Below, piece after piece: positions 58,087 through 64,000 of a stretch of 64,000 nucleotides of DNA. A program made the position numbers and the translations under genes. The notes under the pieces were generated by a model. That model was not told the origin of the DNA. It ran no database searches and was given only the letters and a program-made list of their open reading frames with translations. How positions within the stretch are numbered: position 1 is the first letter of the stretch; the number at the start of each line of letters is the position of its first letter. Where the stretch lies: the NCBI GenBank assembly GCA_041391225.1, contig JAWKOL010000015.1, positions 62,001 to 126,000 of the forward strand. Direction: 5' to 3'. The DNA comes from RI-153 sp041391225 (lineage in GTDB: Bacteria > Chloroflexota > Anaerolineae > Caldilineales > Caldilineaceae).

Positions 58087-61077
58087 TTAGTGCGCTGTCA
58101 ACGCCCGCCACACCCGCTCCGGCGTAAACTGGATCTGGCGGATGCGCGCGCCCGTGGCGTCGAAGAGGCGGCGGCGATGGCCGGGGCCAGGTCGTCCATG
58201 GGGATCTCGGCCACGGCTTTGGCGCCGTAGGACCGCTCGGTTCGTACGTCTGCACGAGGACCACGCCGATCTCGGGACTTCGTCGGCGGCGTAGATGCGG
58301 TAGTCGCCAAACTTCGTCGTCTGCAAGCGGCCCAGTTCGTCGTAGACCATGTCTTCGCTGAGCGCGTAGCCCAGCGCCTGGATCATGCCGCCTTCCACCT
58401 GCCCCGTAGCCGTGATGGGATTGATGGCCACGCCGCAATCCACCGCCATGACGATCTTTTTCGCCGTCACCTGGCCGGTTTCGGTGTCCACTTCCACTTC
58501 GGCGTATTGGGCGGCGAAGGGGGCGGGGCTGACATAGCTCATGTGGCTGGCTGTCGCCATGATCTGGTGCTGTTCGGCCTGGTGCGTGCTGTGCAACGCC
58601 ACCGTGGACAGCGTCACCGCGCGGCCATCCGGCGCGTGGACTCTGCCCACCTTCCAGCCACAGGCGTTCGGGGTCCGCGCCGGGGAGCAGGTGTTTGGCA
58701 GCGTGGGCGAAGATCTGCTGCGCCACCTGTTCCGCCGCTTTCATCACCGCGCCGCCCGAAATGTAGGTGGTGCTGCTGGCGTAGGCGCCGGTGTCGAAGG
58801 GGGTGAAATCGGTGTCGCTGCTGTAAATGACCACCTCGTCCAGCGACACGCCCAGCGTCTCGGCGGCAATCTGCGCCAGGACGGCGTCGGAGCCGGTGCC
58901 CAGGTCGGTTGCGCCCACGAGCAGGTTGAACGAGCCGTCGTCGTTGAGTTTGATGCTGGCCGTCCATGTCCAGCCCGGCGATGCCGGTGCCGTGCATGCA
59001 GACAGCCATGCCAATGCCGCGGCGGATGTGCGGACGCCGGGTCGACCTTCCACGCCGGGTCGAAGCGACGATCCCAGCCGATGGCCGCGCCTTCTTCCAC
59101 ACACTCGGCCAGACCGCTGGTCATCCGCGTTGGGCGAAGCCTTCGCGGCCCTTCGCCCATTGCTTCGGCCATGGGCAGATCCTGGCCCACTTGATCCAGT
59201 TCGGGCCGCTTGAACTCGATGGGGTCGAGTCCACGCGCCAGGGCCAATTCTTCCATGTGCTGTTCCAGGCCGAAGAGGATCTGCGCGTAGCCCCGAAACG
59301 CCGGGAACAGGTTTGTTGGTGTAGACCACGTCGCAGTCGAAGCGGGCGGCGGGCAGCCAATAGGTGCTCAGCGCCCGAAAACCGGTGACCATCTGCACGG
59401 TGAGGCCATGCGCCGTACGCTGGCGTCAGCGGTGACCTCACGATCCATGCCCACCAGTTTGCCGTCCTTGTCGATGCCGCTGCGGAAGCGCAAAATCTGC
59501 GGGTGACGTACGCGCCGACGTAAATTCCTGGGCGCGTGTACTCGAACTTCACCGGGCGACCGGTGGCGAGGGTGAGGTGGGCGCACAGGTCTTCGATGAG
59601 CATCTCCTGTTTGCCGCCGAAGCCGCCGCCGATGCGTGGTTTCACCACACGGATGCGCCGCACGGGCAGGCCGATCAACGGGGCGACCATGCGCCGCACG
59701 TGGAAGGGACCTGCGTGCTGGTGCGGATGACGAGACGGTCATCTTCGTCCCAGTAGCTGACGACGATGTGCGGCTCGATGCTGGCCTGCTGCACCTGGTG
59801 GACGCTGTATTCGCTCGTAGACAAAATCAGCCTGCGCCAGGGCGGCGTCGACGTCGTGGTGATTCACCTCGATCTTGACGGCGATGTTGCGGGCGGCGTC
59901 GTGGATCTTCACGGCGTCGGGTTGGTCGGATCACAGGTGCGCCGTCGGCCATCGCCGCCAGCGGATCGAAGACCGCGGGCAGGATCTCGTAGTCCACTTC
60001 GATCAGTTCCAGCGCCTGCTGCACCAGTTCGGGCGTCTCCGCGGCGACGACGGCCACACGGTCACCCACGTGACGCACTTTGTTGTCGAGGCTGACCTGA
60101 TCGTAGGGCGGCGGATTGGGGTAGCTCTGTCCGCCACTGGCGTAGATGACTCGTTCTACGTCCTCGTGGGTGAGGACGGCGTGTACACCGGGCAGTGCCA
60201 CGGCTTTGGACTTGTCGATGTTGCGGATGCGGGCGTGGGCGTGTGGGCTGGTCAACAGCCCGCCGTAGAGCATCCCTGGCATCTCCACGTCGTCTGCGAA
60301 GACGCCGCGCCCCTTGACCAGCTTGACCGCGTCCACCTTGGGTTCGGGCTTATTCACCACCTGCGTCTTCGGCGACGCCACGGTGACAGGGACAGTGCGC
60401 GTACGTGTCTGCGTGTCTGTGCCGTCGCCGGTGCGGTCATCAGGCGGGGAATCGGGCAACGAAGACGGCCATTCGCCCACGTCCGGCACGTCGCGGATCT
60501 CCACGGGCAGGGGATCGAGCGTCTCACCCCGACGCAGCGCCGCTGTGCGCAGGATCGCCTGCACAGGCTTCAAATAGCCTGTGCAGCGACAGAGCACACC
60601 GGCAATCGCCTCACGCACCTCCGCTTCCGTCGGATCGGGGTTCTCGCTGAGCAATTTCTGCGCCGCCAACAACTGCGCCGGCGTGCCGTAGCCGCACTGG
60701 ATCGCGCCGCATTGGACGAATTGCTCCTGGAGGGGGACCAGGGATCGGGGATCGGGGACTGGGGATTGGGGAGGAGTGGCTTGAGCGCTCCTGTTCCCAA
60801 TTCCCGATCCCCAGTCCCCAGTCACCAGGCCCTCGGCCGTCACAATGGACGCGCCATCTGCCTGCGCTGCCAGCATTGTCCCCGCGTTGAGGAGGCGGTA
60901 GCTGGTGGGCTGCTCCGGCGTGAAGGTGAGGAGGACGGCGTCGGCGCCGGCTTCGCCGGTTTCGTCACCGTGTTTGACGCTGTAGTAGCGCAGACGGCGC
61001 AAGGCCGTGCGCAATAGTTCCCCAGCGTGGACGTTCAGGGTGTGTTCGGTGCCGTTGACGGTGAGGTTGATGATCAT
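58087..61077 (-). CDS. Xanthine-dehydrogenase-family fusion: ferredoxin-like + molybdopterin-binding subunit (frameshifted)
   Basis: One polypeptide of about 990 residues. N-terminal MIINLTVNGTEHTLNVHAGE is the beta-grasp domain; then FVQCGAIQCGYGTPAQLLAA and GVLCRCTGYLKPVQAILR from the helical [2Fe-2S] domain; then AVKLVKGRGVFADDVEMPGM begins the molybdopterin part with VHAVLTHEDVERVIYASGGQ, RIRVVKPRIGGGFGGKQEML and AVDCGVAINPITATGQVEGG. The frame is intact to about 59,950, then broken by seven or more indels. All cysteines expected for the first cluster are replaced (HGDETGEAGADAVLL). Near position 60,780 a G-rich repeat is inserted in frame. The FAD subunit is at 62.4 kb. Substrate unknown. 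Confidence 0.83.
60735..60832. repeat. G-rich heptad repeat inserted in frame in the Fe-S/molybdopterin gene
   Basis: GGGGACCAGGGATCGGGGAC and GGGGATTGGGGAG on one side, CCCGATCCCCAGTCCCCAGT on the other, an inverted pair. Translated as about 30 extra residues (TGDWGSGIGNRSAQ...PVPDPRSL) between the two cluster domains. Confidence 0.86.
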
Positions 61078-61155
61078 TCGGATTCCTCTACAAGGCGTAA
61101 GAATTCGGCGAAAGCAAGCAATTCGGTTCAATCAGCTCTTGATGAAAGGATAACG

Positions 61156-61539
61156 TCAAAGCTCAAGTTCTTTGCGGTTGATTGTTTTCCGCAACGAATC
61201 AGTCGCCATGTCCCAGTCGATGAAATCGAGCTTGCGATCTGGGAAGAACTTCTCCACATCACCCCAGGCGGCGAAGTAGTCGAAGCCTTCCCTGCCTTCC
61301 ACGGCCATGTCGACGTCGGTTTTTTCGTGGAACCACGCTTCGTGGACAAGCGAACCAAACAGGACGACACGCCGCACGTTGTACTTCTGTCGTAGCATCT
61401 CCGCCGCCTGGCGCGCCCGCTGGATCAGATCCTCGCGCTGGGCGATCTGTTCGGGCGTCAACTCGACTGGTTTCTGTTTGCGCAATGCCACTACGTATGG
61501 CATCAGCTCTTCACGGGTCATTTCCAGGATGGTGGGCAT
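61156..61539 (-). CDS. Nucleotidyltransferase-domain protein (MNT type)
   Basis: 127-residue minimal nucleotidyltransferase. The catalytic motif is VVLFGSLVHEAWFHEKTDVD, i.e. Gly-Ser followed by Asp-x-Asp. The N-terminal helix MPTILEMTREELMPYVVALR is longer than in typical MNT. The ATG at 61539 has GGAG nine bases upstream; another ATG at 61566 overlaps the DUF433 stop. MNT proteins usually act as antitoxins or modifiers with HEPN partners; here the neighbour is DUF433 and no HEPN protein is seen. The pairing suggests a toxin-antitoxin-like role but is not proof. Confidence 0.82.
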   Translation of the reverse strand: MPTILEMTREELMPYVVALRKQKPVELTPEQIAQREDLIQRARQAAEMLRQKYNVRRVVLFGSLVHEAWFHEKTDVDMAVEGREGFDYFAAWGDVEKFFPDRKLDFIDWDMATDSLRKTINRKELEL

Positions 61540-61565
61540 GGGTTGTATCTCCGTCGACTTGAGCA

Positions 61566-61886
61566 TTACTGTATCCGATAACGGGCGCGTAGCTCGGCTA
61601 GCCTGGGAAACTCCGGTAGCTCCTGGCGCAGTTGCTCAACCTCTTCGGCGATCTGAGATCGGTACTCATTGATCTGCTCACGATGATCCCAGTAGTAGGC
61701 CAGCGCCGAGTAGACTTGTCCTAGCGTTAGCGGCGGGTGCTGGTAGGCGATCTCTTCTGCGCTCCATCCCCACTCCACATGCTCGGTGACGAGATCGGCG
61801 ACCTTGAGGCGACTTCCGGCAATCATAGCGACGCTGCTTTCGTCCAGAATGATATGTTCGTACCGGGTTTCTACTGTCGTGCTCAT
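61566..61886 (-). CDS. DUF433 domain protein
   Basis: 106 residues. The first 75 are a DUF433 winged-helix-like domain: HIILDESSVAMIAGSRLKVA, DLVTEHVEWGWSAEEIAYQH and PPLTLGQVYSALAYYWDHRE. The C-terminal helix QIAEEVEQLRQELPEFPRLA is charged. GGGAGG lies before the ATG. Its start overlaps the stop of the Uma2-like gene and its stop overlaps the next ATG, so all three are translationally coupled. DUF433 proteins are mostly antitoxins of PIN-like DUF5615 toxins, absent here. Confidence 0.87.
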   Translation of the reverse strand: MSTTVETRYEHIILDESSVAMIAGSRLKVADLVTEHVEWGWSAEEIAYQHPPLTLGQVYSALAYYWDHREQINEYRSQIAEEVEQLRQELPEFPRLAELRARYRIQ

Positions 61887-62417
61887 CACTGACCTCCCAA
61901 CGTCTTCATAAATTCGGCATGCGCTGCGCTTTCGATCCCCGCCTGCATCGTCGCCAGGACCAGCGACATGTCCCCTTGTAGGAGGGCTTTGGCGTGGAGA
62001 TCCAGCCCGGGGAAGACGGTGCTGCGCACGATGCCTTCGTTGTCCACATGGGCCGGAAGGTATTGTCCGTCTTGTAGGCGATGCCAATGGGTCTCTTTGT
62101 CGGCAAGTGTCCAGACAATATACTCCTTCACACCGATACGGCAGTAAACGTCGCGTTTCTCGTTGAACTCGTAGGTGGTCGTGTCTTCGGCGATTTCAAG
62201 AATGAGTTCTGGCGCGCCTGCCAGGTAGTCCTCGTCGGTGACCCAACTGCCGCCGTTCTGTTCCAGACACAGAACCGCATCCGGTTGAAATTCGTTTGCA
62301 TCATCCACGATCAGCGTCGGGTGAGCACATGCCATTCGAGTGTGGAACTCGAAACGGTTGAGTTGGTCGCTGTCCTGTAAAGGTTGAGCGTTATGGCGTA
62401 GCACAAGAACCTCGTTT
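61886..62417 (-). pseudogene. Uma2-family (DUF820) nuclease-fold protein, 5'-truncated
   Basis: About 177 residues of a Uma2/DUF820 restriction-endonuclease-fold protein: RFEFHTRMACAHPTLIVDDA, QPDAVLCLEQNGG (catalytic-type Asp), PELILEIAEDTTTYEFNEKR (Glu and x-Lys region) and DVYCRIGVKEYIVWTLADKE. The N-terminal 40 or so residues with the start codon are missing; the frame begins directly at the stop of the FAD-subunit gene. It could still be translated by coupling, but is probably a remnant joined to this operon by deletion. Confidence 0.7.
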
Positions 62418-63299
62418 TTAACCAGAAAGGGTGGCCTTCGCTTCATCCAGCGCCCGTTGACGCACAACCCCAGCCATTTCGCGCCGATATTCGGCGCTGC
62501 CCTTGAAATCGGAGACAGGCGCCATCGCCTCGTCATCCAGGATCGGGCGCGCCGCCACGCCACACAGGACCACCCGCTCGACGTCTTCACCCGCCACCGC
62601 CACTGCCGCCACGATAGGACGGTCCATGGGCGTGCGGGCGATGCGGGCGTGTCCACTGGTGAGGGGACGCAGGGGAATGCGGATTTCGGTGAGCAGGAGG
62701 CCCTCACTCCAGAGGCCCTCACCCCCAACCCCTCTCCCGTCAGACCGGGAGAGGGGGGCCAGATCGTGTCGACTTGCCGGTTCTGCCTGTGTGGGCTTTT
62801 CGGTAGAGGATACAGGCGCGGCGATCCCCTTTGTCTCCCCTCTCCCAGTCCCCTGGGAGAGGGGTTGGGGGTGAGGGCCTCCGCCATACACCACACTTGC
62901 CCCCAACGCCAACAACGCAGCATAGAGTTCGCTGTCGGCTTCGGCGGCGGCGACGATGCCGCCCAGGGTGGCGGCGTTGCGCAGGTTGATCGGTCCTTCG
63001 TAGCGGGCGACGCGGCGCAGAAGACCGCCGGCCAGGTCCGCAGCAACAGGATGGGCGATGAGATCGCTGATCGTGGTCATGGCGCCGACGCGCAGTTCGT
63101 TGTCTTCGGCGTGGATGTAGGAGAGACCGAGGCCGCTGAGATCGACGACGCCGTCCACGTCGCGGCGGGCGCGGGTCTCCAGTTCGCCGATGAGACGCGA
63201 TCCACCGGCCAGCGGCACAAGTCGGGTCTCGGTGCGGCTGAGCAACTGAAGCGCTTCGGCGAGGGTGGCAGGTTTGTGGTATTCGTTGAGCAGTGCCAT
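62418..63299 (-). CDS. FAD-binding subunit of xanthine-dehydrogenase-family enzyme
   Basis: 293 residues, flavin subunit passing electrons from the Fe-S/molybdopterin partner. FAD contacts are LVPLAGGSRLIGELETRAR near the N terminus, and RVGAMTTISDLIAHPVAADL with NLRNAATLGGIVAAAEADSE (TIGG-type loop as TLGG). The C-terminal domain contains LLTEIRIPLRPLTSGHARIA. About 55 residues in between (PHPQPLSQGTGRG and so on) come from a CCCTCACCCCCAACCCC repeat inserted in frame. Without it the length matches the family. The gene lies upstream of the fusion on the same strand, separated by three small genes. Confidence 0.88.
   Translation of the reverse strand: MALLNEYHKPATLAEALQLLSRTETRLVPLAGGSRLIGELETRARRDVDGVVDLSGLGLSYIHAEDNELRVGAMTTISDLIAHPVAADLAGGLLRRVARYEGPINLRNAATLGGIVAAAEADSELYAALLALGASVVYGGGPHPQPLSQGTGRGETKGIAAPVSSTEKPTQAEPASRHDLAPLSRSDGRGVGGEGLWSEGLLLTEIRIPLRPLTSGHARIARTPMDRPIVAAVAVAGEDVERVVLCGVAARPILDDEAMAPVSDFKGSAEYRREMAGVVRQRALDEAKATLSG
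62703..62880. repeat. CCCTCACCCCCAACCCC/GGGTTGGGGGTGAGGG inverted repeat inserted in frame in FAD-subunit gene
   Basis: CCCTCACCCCCAACCCCTCT at the left and AGAGGGGTTGGGGGTGAGGG at the right, about 130 bases apart. This family is widespread in Chloroflexota and cyanobacteria. The frame passes through the whole element without a stop. Confidence 0.9.
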
Positions 63300-63307
63300 A
63301 AAGACTC

Positions 63308-63421
63308 CTTATTTACGATTTTCGATTGACGATTTTCGATTGTCGTTACGTCGGTACAATTCCTCAATTGGCGTCATTCGCTCAACCGAGAAATCGTAAA
63401 TCGTCAATCGAAAATCGTAAA
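63308..63421. repeat. ATTGACG-family inverted intergenic repeat
   Basis: TTACGATTTTCGATTGACGA at the left and AATCGTCAATCGAAAATCGT at the right. The right arm codes for the last residues (AFTIFD) of the epimerase. Confidence 0.8.
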
Positions 63422-64000
63422 TGCTTCCAACAGTTCTGCCTCACGTTGACGTGTGATGCCTGCGCGCCATTGGTGATCCTCGGACCGCGTCGCCGCCCAG
63501 GCCAGTGTGTCGTTCACGGTGACGTCGAGTGGACGAAAAGAGAGGCCGTCGGCGATGGCTTTTTCGACGTTGAAGTAGGCGAAGCCGGCCATGCTGGGAT
63601 CGTCACCCACCCACAGCGGCATCTCCTGCCAGGGCTGCACACCCTTTTCGAGCAGGAAGGCTTCATCCACCCAGTGGAAACGGGCGTCGCTGCCGCTGAT
63701 CTGCTTGCTTGTTTCGAGAATCGATCCTATTGTGAGGGCGTGGCCGGTGGCGTTGTAGACGCCGGTTTTGCGTACTTCCGCCATGTGGACGATCCACTCG
63801 GCCAGGTCGCGGACGTCGATGATCTCTGCCGGATAGTCGGGTCGCCCCGGCGCGAGGACGTCTCCGCCGTCGGCCACGCGTACGGGCCAGTAGGTGAAGC
63901 GATCCGTGGGGTCATTCGGGCCGACGATGAGGCCAGGGCGCACGTTGAAGACGCGGCCGGGCATGGCGGCTTCGGCGGCTTCTTCGCACAGCGCCTTGAG
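63404..64000 (-). CDS. NAD-dependent epimerase/dehydratase, C-terminal part (5' end outside window)
   Basis: About 199 residues of an extended short-chain dehydrogenase. RVFNVRPGLIVGPNDPTDRF, AEIIDVRDLAEWIVHMAEVR and GVYNATGHALTIGSILETSK are the substrate-binding half of the family; the Rossmann motif and YxxxK site lie beyond the window edge. The frame is open to base 64000. The stop lies inside an ATTGACG repeat, so the last residues may not be original. Likely acts on a nucleotide sugar or reductase substrate; not specified by the sequence. Confidence 0.85.
   Translation of the reverse strand, partial: LKALCEEAAEAAMPGRVFNVRPGLIVGPNDPTDRFTYWPVRVADGGDVLAPGRPDYPAEIIDVRDLAEWIVHMAEVRKTGVYNATGHALTIGSILETSKQISGSDARFHWVDEAFLLEKGVQPWQEMPLWVGDDPSMAGFAYFNVEKAIADGLSFRPLDVTVNDTLAWAATRSEDHQWRAGITRQREAELLEAFTIFD

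Noticed and set aside
62142..63046. Fusion protein joining FAD-subunit DNA to the Uma2 domain
   Set aside because: The upstream half is the FAD gene read in the wrong frame; only the part below 62,417 has Uma2 sequence.

Overview
The window looks like a chromosomal segment of a high-GC member of the Chloroflexota, most likely Anaerolineae/Caldilineales. The pointers are three paralogous MalT-type LuxR regulators, DUF4386 membrane proteins, a TIGR03960-type radical SAM protein, many uptake and catabolic genes, and intergenic spaces packed with palindromic repeats. This placement is inference; no rRNA or other phylogenetic marker is present. Many genes carry single-base frameshifts, in both ordinary genes and the CRISPR locus. 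I read most of these as uncorrected assembly indels, but some genes are clearly truncated by real deletions.

Layout. 1-2.0 kb: the end of a sensor histidine kinase, then ureidoglycine aminohydrolase (allE). 2.0-9.5 kb: a minus-strand carbohydrate group holding a ROK kinase, a TIM-barrel sugar isomerase, a Gfo/Idh/MocA dehydrogenase, a DUF4127 protein, NanE, a phosphoglycerate-mutase-like metalloenzyme and a DUF1638 protein. NanE plus the ROK kinase point to N-acetylmannosamine use. 9.5-11.4 kb: a broken vapBC pair and a YcaQ-like winged-helix protein.

11.9-26.8 kb: a type I CRISPR-Cas locus on the minus strand. In transcription order it holds a small HTH gene, a WYL regulator, cas3 with its HD domain at the C terminus, cas8 with a small-subunit-like C-terminal part, cas7, cas5, cas6, cas1, cas2, cas4, a leader and an array of 18 repeats. 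A plus-strand VapBC-like toxin-antitoxin pair sits between cas5 and cas6. The far side of the array carries a second copy of repeat-leader-cas4, fused to the C-terminal part of a different cas1 that is followed by its own cas2.

27-46 kb: a hydrolase remnant, a membrane protein/XRE pair with a strong promoter, and three diverged copies of one cassette. The cassette consists of a MalT-type LuxR regulator, a conserved protein of about 75 residues, and a DUF4386 membrane protein and/or a quinone-oxidoreductase-like dehydrogenase. A secreted caspase-like protein and a sulfatase lie between copies two and three. 46-57 kb: an FmdE-like protein behind a long leader, a pair of ABC exporter half-transporters behind a structured leader with two terminators, an SDR-RidA pair, a WecG-like glycosyltransferase and the radical SAM protein. 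57-64 kb: a DUF2442 protein, a xanthine-dehydrogenase-like Fe-S/molybdopterin fusion with its FAD subunit, small accessory genes between them, and the C-terminal part of an NAD-dependent epimerase.

Two themes run across the window. First, at least six families of short palindromic repeats fill the spacers, and four different families are inserted in frame inside otherwise normal proteins. Second, one family is a uniform 101-bp element with terminal inverted repeats and target-site duplications at two of its three copies.
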